DNA of 64,000 nt, from the NCBI RefSeq assembly GCF_963675165.1, contig NC_087382.1:3132963-3196962 (forward strand), written 5' to 3'. The notes beneath the pieces are model-generated. The model saw nothing but the letters and a program-made list of their open reading frames with translations. It searched no databases and was not told the origin of the DNA. Each line of letters opens with the position of its first letter. Position 1 is the first letter of the stretch. Of the stretch, positions 1 through 10,654 are shown in pieces. Origin of the DNA: Halichondria panicea. Lineage: Eukaryota > Porifera > Demospongiae > Suberitida > Halichondriidae. Position numbers and translations under genes: made by a program.

Positions 1-216
1 GCTCATCTCGATTATAGAAGCATCTAAAAAGGCAAGTATTTATACTGTACTGTATGTTCAATGTTGTGTTGTGTGTACATGTACATTACCTGTGCAGCCA
101 TTGTGCATGCATTATAGCAGTAAATAATTATGCTCGTCCGGACACTGCAGGGAGATAGTTATGATGTGGACATGATCGTAAGGAGGTTAGAAATTGAAGG
201 ACACCTCACCAACTAA
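1..216 (+). pseudogene. NSF 3' end fragment, copy at left edge
   Basis: Bases 1-31 match the next-to-last coding exon of the NSF gene (parent about 62,976-63,007) and 151-216 match its last exon, ending ...EIEGHLTN and TAA. The intron between them starts with GC instead of GT, as in the parent. The rest of the gene lies outside the window or is absent, so this could be the end of a second full NSF gene to the left. Within the window it is only a 3' fragment. Similarity to the parent is very high, with a few small indels in the intron. Confidence 0.8.
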
Positions 217-521
217 ACTATTGATAGCATCAATTGCTGCCACTTTCTAAGACATCTCTGAATATTTTATTTTAGTTTTGCGTTCTATACATTTTAGCTG
301 GATTTCCTATAATTATTATTGTTATTTACGCACGTATAATTGAACAAGTGATTTGTGGGTGTGGTTACAATTTTATAAAAGGTGTGGTTTTATCACATTG
401 TATTGGATTGGTATTGAAATAACTACAAAATCAGTTAAACACTGAGCTCACTGTAATTAAACGCATATAATTAGAATACATGGATGCATGATCATGATTT
501 GATTCCTTATATAGAGTTGGC
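217..521. other. NSF 3' flank copy, non-coding
   Basis: AT-rich spacer with no credible reading frame. It is a copy of the DNA just 3' of NSF (parent 63,191-63,487), which recurs at 1,793-2,188 and 27,084-27,397. It contains a TTTTATAAAAGGTGTGG stretch that looks TATA-like, but no gene follows it. Confidence 0.6.
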
Positions 522-610
522 ATTATGGTCGTCAATGGTGTGAGCGACTGGTTCCATGCAGCCTGTACCGCTCCAGATTCTGTCCAATACGATAGAACAC
601 ACCCTCCACT
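522..610 (-). pseudogene. PIKfyve exon fragment (parent 47,727-47,823)
   Basis: On the minus strand this reads VEGVFYRIGQ.LERYRL, the same peptide as the PIKfyve exon at 47,727-47,823, with an intact acceptor-like CAG. A 3-bp insertion and several substitutions separate it from the parent. It stands alone beside NSF-derived DNA and cannot be part of a working gene here. Four such copies exist in the window (also 2,189, 27,398 and 63,488). Confidence 0.75.
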
Positions 611-1162
611 CTGGGGGGGGGGGGTATAACATGTTCAATGCATGCATTTAATTAGGGATCATTTAATTTCCAATGGTAGACTCTACCTGGACATCTAAAA
701 GGTGGCCACCCAGGAGGAGAAAGCTAACACAATCGTGTGATTATTTGTGTGCTTGAGTGGGTTTGTCTAACAGAATGTGTACCATCACCACAATCAATTT
801 GTGTACAATCAACTTGTGTATAGGAAGCTAAGCCTACACCACATATGCATGCTTGGTCAGTGACTCATTACTGTCTAATGAGGGTCTAGCCACACCAATT
901 AGCTTCAAATCTCCCTAGCATAATTATGTTTCTACCTGTGCAAGCAAACAAGCCACATCTTTATTACAGCCACCTGTTGGTCTGCCCAACTGTGACCACC
1001 ATAAACAAGTTTCTCAGAACTGAACTCGATCACTATAATTCACATGCATGTACATGCAGCATGTACGTGCATGTATGATCACGGTGTGTACAGGAAAAGA
1101 TAAAGAGTGCTTAAACATGTAGTAATTGAATACTGCACACACAAGCACTACACTAAAATAAT
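611..1162. other. Non-coding spacer, duplicated NSF/PIKfyve flank
   Basis: Starts with a G-run (about 611-626), then about 500 bp without coding signal. The same sequence recurs at 2,281-2,720, 27,495-27,790 and 63,585-64,000. The part near 690-720 resembles PIKfyve intron DNA near 47,888-47,920. Nothing else is recognisable. Confidence 0.5.
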
Positions 1163-1299
1163 GATGTTCTCACATTCTTTGGACTCGTTTTATTTCTGTC
1201 TTAAATTCCAGGTGGAACCTCCGACGAGGAGTGGTGATACGAATGGTCCTCGGGGGAACCAATACATCCAACAAGTCAACTGTGTTAGCCTGTGTATAT
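1163..1299 (-). pseudogene. PIKfyve exon fragment (parent 47,959-48,075)
   Basis: The sequence from GATGTTCTCACATTCTTTGG onward matches the PIKfyve exon that encodes the VLVPPRTIHITT peptide, including its donor site. Substitutions have changed several residues. About 20 bp further on it is joined to an NSF exon fragment (1,317), a junction that does not exist in the parent locus. Confidence 0.75.
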
Positions 1300-1316
1300 T
1301 TCATTATGATCATTAT

Positions 1317-1792
1317 GAGTCAAGCTAAAGCACTCAGACAAAGATTTACCAAGAAATCGTAAGTATATATATACAGTGTAAAGAGTGGAGGCTGTCTATA
1401 ATATTATGGTGATGGCTACCCTTGGGTAGACTAACAGTGGTTTTATTATAGAGAGTGGACTGCTAACATAGGTCGAAACACATAATTTATGGAGGCATAA
1501 GTGTGTGGTGTGTGTGTGGATTGAGATCATTTACCGACGTTGTGTGCCTCTCTCTATAGGTGTCACATTGGTATGAAGAAGCTCATCTCGATTATAGAAG
1601 CATCTAAAAAGGCAAGTATTTATACTGTACTGTATGTTCAATGTTGTGTTGTGTGTACATGTACATTACCTGTGTAGCCATTGTGCATGCAGTATAGCAG
1701 TAAATAATTATGCTCGTCCACTGCAGGGAGATAGTTATGATGTGGACATGATCGTAAGGAGGTTAGAAATTGAAGGACACCTCACCAACTAA
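1317..1792 (+). pseudogene. NSF 3' end fragment with the last three exons
   Basis: 1,317-1,358 matches the end of the NSF exon at 62,494-62,711 (ESQAKALRQR..TKKS, with one L-to-F change). 1,560-1,611 matches exon 62,956-63,007 (CHIGMKKLISIIEASKK) and 1,727-1,792 the last exon (GDSYDVDMIV...EGHLTN, TAA). Splice sites, including the GC donor, are kept. The ATPase domains are absent, so it cannot make NSF. The 5' junction is to PIKfyve DNA. Confidence 0.85.
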
Positions 1793-2188
1793 ACTATTGT
1801 TAATTGCTGCCACTTTCTAAGACATCTCTGAATTAACTTTATTTTATTTTAGTTTTGCGTTCTATACATTTTAGCTGGATTTCCTATAATTATTATTGTT
1901 ATTTACGCACGTATAATTGAAGGCTGAGTGATTTGTGGGTGTGGTTACAATTTTATAAAAGGTGTGGTTTTATCACATTGTATTAAAGTGCATGGGATTG
2001 GTATTGAAATAACGACAAAATCAGTTAAAAACAACAGTAAAACGAATATTATAATTATTAAACATAACAAAGACATGCACATCTTTATCGGCACCATAAA
2101 CAAGTTCAACAGCACTGAGCTCACTGGTAATCATACGCATATAATTATTAATACGTGGATGCATGATCATGATTTGATTCCTTATATA

Positions 2189-2280
2189 GAGTTGGCATTA
2201 TGGTCGTCAATGGTGTGAGCGACTGGTTCCAGCCTGTACCGCTCCAGATTCTGTCCAATACGTAGAACACACCCTCCAAT
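2189..2280 (-). pseudogene. PIKfyve exon fragment (parent 47,727-47,823)
   Basis: Second copy of the VEGVFYRIGQ exon, again directly downstream of an NSF 3' fragment. A 1-bp deletion near 2,262 (ATACGTAGAAC against ATACGATAGAAC in the parent) breaks the frame. Confidence 0.75.
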
Positions 2281-2721
2281 CTGGGGGGGGGGTATAACAT
2301 GTTCAATGCATACATTTAATTAGGGATCATTTAATTTCCAATGATACCTGGACATCTAAAAGGTGGCCACCCAGGAGAAAGCTAACACAATCGTGTGATT
2401 ATTTGTGTGCTTGAGTGGGTTTGTCTGACAGATGTGTACCATCACCACATCAATTTGTATCAATTTGTATAGGAATTAAGCCCATACAGAGGAAGCTAAG
2501 CACACACCACATATGCATGCTTGGTCAGTGACTCAGTGCACTACTAATGAGGACTGTCTGTGATCTAGCCACACCAATTAGCTTCAAATCTCCCTAGCAT
2601 AATTATGTTTCCACCAACCTGTGCAAAGAAGCCATTTCTTTATTACTGCCACAGACTGTTGGTGTGCCAAGGGTGGCAACCATAAACAAGTTTCTCAGAA
2701 CTTAGCTCACTATAATTATAA

Positions 2722-2785
2722 ATGGTCCTCAGGGAAACTAGTACATCCAATAAGTCAACTGTGTCCGACCTGCATGTGTGTACGT
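2722..2785 (-). pseudogene. PIKfyve exon fragment (parent 48,020-48,080)
   Basis: Short match to the exon at 47,959-48,075 (TVDLLDVLVSLRTI on the minus strand against TVDMLDVLVPPRTI in the parent), followed by TG-rich DNA as in the parent intron. Decayed and truncated. Confidence 0.65.
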
Positions 2786-3064
2786 GTGTGTGTGTGACGT
2801 TGAGGTGTGTGTGAGGTGTGATATGTGAGTGTGAGGTGTGTGACATGTTATAGTGTGTGTGTGAGGTGTGTGATATGTGAGTGTGAGGTAAGGACAAAGA
2901 ATATATGCACTGGCAAAGTCTTAAACGAGAGGTTCAAATCATAATTATTAAAATTAATGACAGTGTTACAATTTTTGCTCAATTAAAGATAATGCTGCAT
3001 CTACGTTTACATGCAGATAATTAATTATGTGCATGTGTTTATGTGCGTGCATGTGTGTGCCTGT

Positions 3065-3358
<294 letters not shown>

Positions 3359-3360
3359 AA

Positions 3361-3525
3361 CGTACTGGACGACAGCCAGTTTGTCTTTGTGTAGGAAGTA
3401 TTGTATATAGTCCTTGTGGACAGAGTGAGTACACGCTGAGTCCTGGTTGCCTTGGTAATGAGTACCATAATTATGAGAATAGGAGGCTGTCCTTCCCGCC
3501 GCTGTATAGGGAGTGCACTATCAAA
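3361..3525 (-). pseudogene. PIKfyve exon fragment (parent 48,156-48,325)
   Basis: Matches the exon that encodes the HKDYVQYFLHKDKLA part of PIKfyve. The middle is deleted (parent about 48,262-48,300) and stops are present. The flank at 3,541-3,600 matches parent intron DNA near 48,350-48,395 (CATTGACCATGAGAAC). Confidence 0.8.
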
Positions 3526-3749
3526 TAGGAATGTCATACAAATTTAGCATCATGAGAAAATGAGCATACAAATTTAGCATTGACCATGAGAACATAAACG
3601 AGTTATGCACAAGATGAAGTTTGGCAATAGCGTTAACGAAGCTATACTTCATGAGAAGCAATCAAAAATAAAAACCAAAAGTACAACATGTATCAATGAT
3701 AATTATCTACCATATTTCATAATGTGAGGCTTCATGCTTTTACACGTAC

Positions 3750-3868
3750 GTTAGCTTCCAACAAGATGCTTTCGACAGCTGGACCATTATCCTGGGGAAC
3801 CACAAGGGAGGTACTGAGCCTACAGATGGCCATGCCATTATGTGGTTGAAATGTGCCAAACTCCCTGG
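3750..3868 (-). other. Exon-like segment of an unidentified gene
   Basis: On the minus strand the sequence runs acceptor-like TTATAG, then an open stretch reading REFGTFQPHNGMAICRLSTS and on to ESILLEAN, then a donor GTACGT. It looks like one internal exon, but I do not recognise the protein and no partner exons are adjacent. A decayed version is visible near 8,905-8,950, 16,540-16,575 and 34,705-34,740 (GGAACCACA..TACTGAG..CTAC), so it travels with the array promoter region. Confidence 0.4.
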
Positions 3869-3921
3869 CTATAAGTGCTGCATGGAATGTGGCAATCACT
3901 AACACTAATCGGTGTGACAAG

Positions 3922-4129
3922 CAAAAGTAGTGAAACAGGAAAAAGTGCAGCATCCATTAAACAGTGAGTTTAACATAGATATAATAGAGAAATATTTCTA
4001 CACTCTATTTTCTTCGGTTTTACATTATTATTGCAGTTACTATGGCATGCATTGTACCGCCATTCTTGGAGCAATAATAATTATAATCATTAACATGCTA
4101 ACAACAATCATCCTCATACATGCACAGAT
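3922..4129 (+). promoter_or_regulatory. Upstream region of array gene 1 (class A)
   Basis: Conserved with the region before gene 4 (27,795-28,004): a GCAAAAGTAGTGAAACAGG block, GCATCCATTAAACAGTGAG, an AT-rich stretch with ATTACAATTATTGC-like DNA, then the start codon. Genes 2, 3 and 5 share only the first part. Conservation between copies is the only evidence of regulatory function; no TATA box was assigned. Confidence 0.5.
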
Positions 4130-6788
4130 ATGCTGCCTAGAAGTATTCTCAGCTGGTTAGTGCTACTGACCCTAGCTACTGTTACCAGGAGTGAGCACTA
4201 TCGTATTGTGCCAGTGGATTCAACCGACTCGTGTCATGAATATCGTTGACTCAAACACAGCTAACATTAGTGGAGGTGGAGTGTATCTACAGCAAAGTTC
4301 GAAACTGTACCTATTTAAAACGAATATAAAATATAGGAATCAGGGTCGATATGTCAAGCTAATGATTAACAACAACTTGGCTCAGTACGGAGGGGGGATA
4401 TTTGTGGCAGATGACACCCAGAGGAGCGCATGTGGAGGAGGAGTCACAGAATATGATGCAACTCAAAACATTTTTGCTGACTGTTTCATTCAAACAATTA
4501 AACTGTATGAGTTTGGCTCTGGTTTAATTATAAACTATTATAACACATTCATGACTAACAATACGGCTACCCAGTCAGGAGCAGACATCTACGGAGGTCT
4601 GTTGGACAGGTGTTCAATAAGTCAAAGTGCTGAATATCACATTTCTTCAAATGGATTGGACCACATAAATAACACCATAAAATCCTCCACCAAATTATCC
4701 ATCTCCTCTAGGCCTGTTCAGGTAATTTTTTGCAAAAATGACTATAATATTATTTCTACTAGAAAGGGACACACATTTAGAATCAGTGTTATGGCTGTTG
4801 ACCAAGTTGGAAATCCAAAGAATGCCACAATTCGCAGCTCTGTTATCACAACGAGTAGAGTTGGTCGTCTCAAAGAAGGACAGGCAGAACAAACAGTTGG
4901 CAATCAGTGCAAAGAATTAGAGTACAATGTATTCTCACAAGACAGCTCTACTCAAGTGGAACTCTATGCCGAGGGTCCATTCAACAATTTGGGAAACATC
5001 AATATTTCTTTTCAACCCTGCACATGCGCTATTGGACTCAAACCAATTCAGTCCGATATTGAGTGCAAGTGTGACTGTGACTCAGACTTGCAACAAGGAT
5101 ATCAGATAACAAACTGTTCTGAGGAAAATGGAACCATAAAGCTGGAAAGTAACATATGGATAAGAGTTGCAAATACCACCAATGGAACAGGGTATGTCGT
5201 TAGCAACTGTACATTTGACTATTGTATACAAAAACCATTCAACATCAGTCTAAACAAACCTGACGAACAGTGTGCTTACAATCGAAGTGGTGTCTTGTGT
5301 GGAGAATGTAAACCAGGGCTCAGTCTTGTGTTGGCTACGTCAAACTGTAAAGAATGCTCTCATCTTTACCTTCTTCTACTAATACCATTTGCGCTGGCTG
5401 GCATATTGCTAGTTGCTTTAATTCTCGTGCTCAACATCACTATAGCAACTGGAAATATTCATGGCCTCATATTTTACACCAACATAGTAGCTGCTAATAG
5501 AGCAATTTTCTTTTCTAGTTTAAACAACTTTTTAACTGTTTCCGTATCATGGGTAAATCTTGACTTAGGAATCGAGACATGCTTTTACAATGGAATGAAC
5601 TCTCAAGGAAAAGTACTCCTTCAACTTGTCTTCCTAGCTTACTTGTTTCTTCTAATGTTTCTAATCATCATTTTAAGCAAATATTTTGACTCCTTTGCAA
5701 AGCTCCTCTCCAACAGGAACCCAATTGCTGCCTTAGGCACACTCATCCTACTCTCTTACTCCAAACTCTTACGGTTTGTCATTGCTGCATTGCAACACAG
5801 GGTCTTGAACTATCCTGATGGTACAAGTGATATAGTTTGGTTGTTTGATGGCAATGTACAATATTTTGCTCGCGATCACCTCCCTCGGTTTGTTGCTGCA
5901 GCCATAATCCTCTTAGCCGGTGGATTGTTCACTGTACTGCTCTTCTTTGGACAATGGTTTCCACGCTGTTCCAAGGTTATGATATGGACCAAGAATACAA
6001 AGTACACTGGCTTCATGGACGCATACCATGCTCCATTCACTCCCAAGCATCGCTACTGGGTGGGACTGCTTCTCTTTGCTCTAATTATTCATAATCTAGT
6101 AGCTGCCATGGCTCTCGACACTTACCTCCCTATCCTATCAGCTGGGGTTCTATCAGTTGGACTGATTGTCTGGAAACTACTAAATAATCGTTTGTACAAA
6201 AGTAAGTTTTGTGATTCCCTCGAAACTCTCTATCTATTCAATGTTTTTATTCTTTCATTTGGCACCTTTTATGTCAAAGATACAAATAAAGATCAGTCAG
6301 CACTAGCCAATACTTCAATGGCTATATCATTCACCTTATTTGTGACAATACTCTGCTATTACTTTTACCAATTCATGCTCAAGAAGAGCAATACATGGCT
6401 GAAGATAGAGGACACCATGAGAAATTTACGAGCTGGTGCTGCAGACATGAGACTCAGACGAGCTAACAATGCCCGGGAAATGTATCAGCTGGTAGCTGAT
6501 GAAAATGATGAAGATGAATTACTCGAAGCAGTAGACGACTATGAACAAAGAGACGCCTTGAACCCACCTTACACTGATGGAGCCGTGGAAGAAGCTGACC
6601 CTGATCGCTACATCACTCCTCCCATCATCAGACCAGCCACGAGGCCGGACCAGCTGAGACTATCCTACATGGATGAACTAGCCCCCCTCACCACAGAGGA
6701 CTACAGACCAGCCCCTCCCCCTACAAGAGTCAACCATCATCCTGCTGTTACACACACAGAAATCAGCCCCATACGCAATGAAGTGTGA
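4130..6788 (+). pseudogene. Array gene 1: beta-helix membrane protein, deleted copy
   Basis: The normal start (MLPRSILSWLVLL, 4,130) opens a signal peptide but meets TGA at 4,247 after 39 codons. An internal deletion joins codon ~39 to a point equivalent to about residue 660 of the full protein, out of frame. From about 4,236 (an in-frame ATG) to 6,788 the rest is intact: the last beta-helix turns (GGGVYLQQSS, GGGIFVAD), the sandwich-like segment (GHTFRISVMAVDQVGNP), the Cys-rich stalk (CKCDCD, CGECKPG), about nine membrane segments and the acidic tail ending PIRNEV. It is closest to gene 4 (both have HEYR at the junction and share the upstream region). Translation from the internal ATG would give a protein of about 850 residues without signal peptide. 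The first membrane segment could still insert. Most likely a decayed copy; an assembly collapse is possible. Confidence 0.75.
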
Positions 6789-7081
6789 ACTGTTTTATTT
6801 AGCTGAGGTACCTTATCGTGTAAATAACATTTGTAGGCATTGTTAGTTCCAACAGTTACTGTCGTTAGCACTTGTTTATGTCACTATAGTTTAAAGAGAG
6901 ATATGCTTTTTTGTAGATTCTTGTAGATTTATTTTTTGTAGAGATAACAAAATTTTATGATTGTGCTATAATTATAATATTCGATTCACACATAATTATC
7001 TACGTTACCAATAGATTACATTCATGAGGTCAATTACCAAAGAGTAAAACCATAGTATGTAGGTGCATAGTTTAAATGAAC
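6789..7081. other. 3' flank of array gene 1
   Basis: AT-rich tail shared by all five genes, with a doubled TTTTTTGTAGATTCTTGTAGA motif about 110-125 bp past the stop codon. It probably holds the 3' UTR and cleavage site, but no canonical AATAAA could be assigned. Confidence 0.45.
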
Positions 7082-7262
7082 CTTCCAGAGTTAATTTCTC
7101 ACCATTGCCTGTTCCCTCCACAATCTCGATCCTTGCCACCGTTTTTAGACGTCGCACGCTCATTTGATAAACTTCTTCATCATCACTTTCCGTATTTGAA
7201 GAGTCCATGAAATCTGCAAATATACAATCACTCAGTTCTCATCTGTCAATACTAACAATTCA
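7082..7262 (-). pseudogene. PIKfyve large-exon fragment (parent 49,935-50,112)
   Basis: The minus strand reads MDSSNTESDDEEVYQ, matching MDFSSTESDDEDFIK in the large PIKfyve exon, then KLTLEGSFK against FGTLEDF. The surrounding exon is missing. A copy of this fragment follows every array gene (about 15,500, 23,655, 32,870 and 41,560). Confidence 0.8.
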
Positions 7263-7409
7263 ACCAAGTGTTGTCCTCAAGAGGTCCACATGCATACATG
7301 CATGCACACAATTGATAACAATGGTACTGCTGCATGTATCTAACGATAGTAGCGCCAGGTCTGGCAGATTATGTGAGCATAACTTTCCATGCATTCCATA
7401 TGCAAACAA

Positions 7410-7715
7410 GTTATAAGTGAAGTACATTATAATAATCGGTACAAGCAGTTGTACATTACAAGCTTTAGCTGAGCTACAGTACATCACCTTGAACACACTC
7501 TAAAAAACAAGCTAAGGTCAGGAAGTAGATAATAATTATAATAACTAACGTACTTTTTCAATACAATTTCTCTGCATAGTATCTAGTATATATGTACAGG
7601 TACAGCTGAGGGAGCCTGGCTGGCCTGAGGCATCTTCAGACATAATTATAATTATAATTATGGATCTATAGACATGCAAGGGGGAGGGGCTCATGTGATG
7701 TCTGGTCCCATTGTG
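7410..7715. other. Copy of PIKfyve-NSF intergenic DNA
   Basis: GGTACAAGCAGTTGTACATT and the following block match parent 57,488-57,545. GGTACAGCTGAGGGAGCCTG through AAGGGGGAGGGGCTCATG match parent 57,605-57,665. The parent lies between the divergent PIKfyve and NSF starts, so the copy may carry promoter DNA. No reading frame. Confidence 0.65.
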
Positions 7716-7896
7716 TTTTAACATGCATGCAGAAAATACGTGTTTCAATTCAGCAACAAAAGCACTGATTTCTATCAACATTTCAATTGAAGACAGAGAA
7801 CATAGACACATTACAGTGATGCTTTGAACAATAAAAACAAAATCACGACGGAGACATGACACACATAATTATAATAATTTTATAGTTAATACAATG

Positions 7897-8728
7897 CTAG
7901 TACTTGACGTCTGCACCCAGCCCTGTCCATTTATCAGGCACCACAGTGAAATATTTGTCCATTGCCTCACAGAATCTCTTACGGTAGAGTTCAGGGTACA
8001 CGACAGATGGTAGCGTCTTCCCAGCCGTCTTCTTGAGGAACATTTCCACCCTCTTATCCAGCGTAAAGGTACCGATATAGTCTGTTGGGGAGGGAGAAGG
8101 AATAATTATATGATCAGAAAATTAATATACTTGACGTTCACAACTATTAAATTGACGAACGGATTGCAACTCGTGATTAAAGTTATAAGACACCCTTAAT
8201 TTAAAAATCTCTTCAAACAATCTTCATGGCACAATCACAATCAACAAACGCCGAGAGGAACTAAACGATGTAGCTTGTTGTTTTACAAGCCACACACACT
8301 TCCCCGCCCCCTCACAAGCTTACCAATAATTCCAACGACAAGTTCTCCCGTGGAGTCATCGATGCAAGTGAGTAGAGAGTAGTCCATGATGGCGTTCTGT
8401 GCCAGGAACTCAGTGTCGGCTAGTATGGCCTGCATCAGTACACACTTGGAGTGAGGGTACACGTACACTGGGTTGCAGCAAATTGCTGGAGGGGGGGATC
8501 AAGTTATTAATATATTATAGGACTCGGACGCTTTCTATACTCGAGATACTACAGCAGTGATTTCATGCAAGCTTCTCGTGTGCTACTAAATCAGCTGACA
8601 GTTAGTTTAAATAAGTATCACGTACATTGAAGGTAGTTCTCATCCAACAGTACGTCCCAACTGCTCTCTTTAGATGGATCAATGAATCGACTTCTCATGG
8701 AGCCCTTCAAATCGAACACCTTGTTTAT
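7897..8728 (-). pseudogene. PIKfyve last exons, truncated copy
   Basis: Contains the last exon (7,897-8,081; ends GLGADVKY, TAG), the next exon upstream (8,324-8,485; MDYSLLTCIDD) and the 3' half of the third (8,627-8,728; VFDLKGSMRSRF, with a G-to-W change), which breaks off at CTTGTT and is followed by unrelated DNA. Frames and splice sites look usable, but the rest of the kinase domain is missing. Confidence 0.85.
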
Positions 8729-8879
8729 AACGACATGACACATACCAATGACATGAAATGTATGATTGGCTCCAAAACTATATGAGTCAATGCAGTACGT
8801 TGTTAATTGGGAGTATCTTGTTTCAATAAACTGACATGTAATAGTATATATCTCACGATGTGGGAGTCTCAATACTTTT

Positions 8880-9110
8880 AACGGTTTCCAAACACAGGAT
8901 ACTCTGGACTCTATATTTAGAGGAACCACACAGCAAGTACTGAGTCTACCTCAAAACAGGGAGAGGTGGTTGAATAATTATACAAGAGCAGTTGCATGCA
9001 TGTGGAAAATAGCAAAAGTGTAGTGAAACAAAAAAAGTGACATCCGTTAAACGTGAGTTGAAGACTATAATCTGCACTATAGACAATTTAACTTTACAGC
9101 TGAAACCAGC
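8880..9110 (+). promoter_or_regulatory. Orphan copy of the array promoter region
   Basis: GCAAAAGTGTAGTGAAACA, ACATCCGTTAAACGTGAG and ATAATCTGCACTATAGACAA repeat the blocks found just before the array genes, but no gene follows. It looks like the remnant of a lost gene copy. The same orphan is at 16,560-16,735 and 34,725-34,890. Confidence 0.5.
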
Positions 9111-9229
9111 TATGTACTAACCTCAATCCAAGGCCTGTGAAGGAGGCTAGCTTTAATATATATAGGTTAGTGGAATCGTAGTGATACATATAATTATATA
9201 TACAGTACTATAGATATGTGTACATGCAT

Positions 9230-9420
9230 GCAGTTAATAAATAGAGGGTCTCACAGGTAGACAGGCTGTTATATTATACGTTGTAATAATTATAGCCCCA
9301 CTGTGGGGGGTCTGTACTCACCAGGGGGGGGCACAGGAGTTCAGATACTTGAGTCCATCATGTAATATGTTACTAAACAGGAGATGCCTTGATGCTTAAT
9401 TGGGTCAAAACAATCCAACT
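9230..9420 (-). pseudogene. PIKfyve exon fragment (parent 49,600-49,790)
   Basis: Matches the exon at 49,675-49,778 (minus strand ..CFDPIKHQGIS..) and its donor flank (CACTGTGGGGGGTCTGTA). A substitution changes HQ to a stop-containing or altered reading in places, and it lacks neighbours. It lies upstream of array gene 2. Equivalent copies precede genes 3 and 5. Confidence 0.75.
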
Positions 9421-9800
9421 GCTACAGGGAAAAATCAAAACTTCAACAATTGCTTTGCATAATTACCTATTAATACGCAATACGCAATACGCAATTCTGA
9501 AGGGGTATTGGAAAAGAATATTATTAAAAGGAATGCTCATATCTAAGTAGGACAAGTTAAATCTGGAAAGCCTTGGGTATTATAGGTGCATATCGTAGGT
9601 ATTTTCCGGAAACACCCAGTTTGGCCATGATAATTATGTACCTACATATATCGTTGACATAATTAGAGAATTTAGAGGTCCAGCTGTAGGGAGTATATCC
9701 TGATTTGGAAACTTAGTATACAGATACCAGGAATGCATGAATAGGAGTATCTGACTCCCACATACTTTTATAGACAATGCGGAAGTCTAAAGTCTTTTTA

Positions 9801-10110
9801 CTAGAGCAGCACCTTGCTCATTACATTGCTGTATAGTTGTGTCTTTCTCTGCTCAAGCAGCTCAGTCTGTTGACCTAAGTTCTTATGAGTGTTTTTTAGC
9901 GCCAAGTAGCACTTGTGGGTTTCCTCAAAAAAGTTCTCAGTAGCTGCATCATACTTACGTAGTTATCACAGAGTATATGAATACACTTATAGTGAAATTC
10001 ACCTGACATCACAAGAGTGTCTGTTGACAGTGTGTAATGTGAATACATGCATCGTGTTACATTTCCTACTTCACAGTTTACAAGTATTTGTGACGTAGCA
10101 AGAGGAAAGC
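9801..10110 (-). other. Two terminal exons of an unidentified gene
   Basis: On the minus strand, exon A (10,003-10,110) begins after CATTCCAG and ends TCAG before GTGAAT. Exon B (9,801-9,943) begins after GATGCAG and ends in TAG. They join in phase and read ..LATSQILVNCEVGNVTRC..DTLVMSATENFFEETHK..NLGQQTELLEQRKTQL..SKVLL. The 59-bp intron is of the size usual here. The end looks coiled-coil-like. I do not recognise the protein; it does not match PIKfyve or NSF. Probably a captured fragment of a gene outside the window, also present at 17,939-18,248 and, broken, at 35,956-36,071. Confidence 0.5.
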
Positions 10111-10154
10111 CTGGAATGGAATGTGTTTGATACAAAATAGTGATAATATCTTAT

Positions 10155-10561
10155 TGTTACTATTATAAACGGGTAGCGAATTTGCTAAATGAAGTATAGA
10201 GACTGAGATCTACGGCATGTACAAGAAAGAGGAGAATATAATTATGATTTAAATAATACAGCTAGTGAATGTCAGCAGCACGTGTGTTACATGCACATGT
10301 AGGATATACCTGGGCCCTTGAAATTAAGTACGTGCTAATAATAAAACGCTAAATTACGAATTCATAAAAAAAATAAAACATTTCTTTTTTCTAATGTACT
10401 TTTGAGAGTATGCTAAGCAAGCTAGCCCTTAAAACTCATACTTGTACATCTTTTGACAAATACTGTGCTAATGAATTTGCTACAAATCCGCCAAAATTAG
10501 TACCCTAAAAACAGAGAAAATCTGAAAACACTAAATTTACTACCCGTCTATAATAGTAACA
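10155..10561. mobile_element. MITE-like element with ~30-bp inverted ends
   Basis: The left end TGTTACTATTATAAACGGGT is the reverse complement of the right end ACCCGTCTATAATAGTAACA with one mismatch, and the similarity continues inward (AGCGAATTT / AAATTTACT). About 407 bp, AT-rich, no reading frame. No clear target duplication was found. The copies before genes 3 and 5 were probably carried by tandem duplication, not new insertions. Confidence 0.65.
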
Positions 10562-10654
10562 TTCAGGTACTCCTATATTTGTGCACTCCTGTATAGATAT
10601 ACATCTCTATACCATACTTCAATTCTAGGTGTGAAAGAGCGCTTGTTGACTATT

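Noticed and set aside
3930-4160. Plus-strand frame upstream of gene 1 (76 codons), partly kept before gene 4
   Set aside because: Lies in the conserved upstream region, differs in end and frame between copies, low-complexity Ile run; more likely regulatory DNA.
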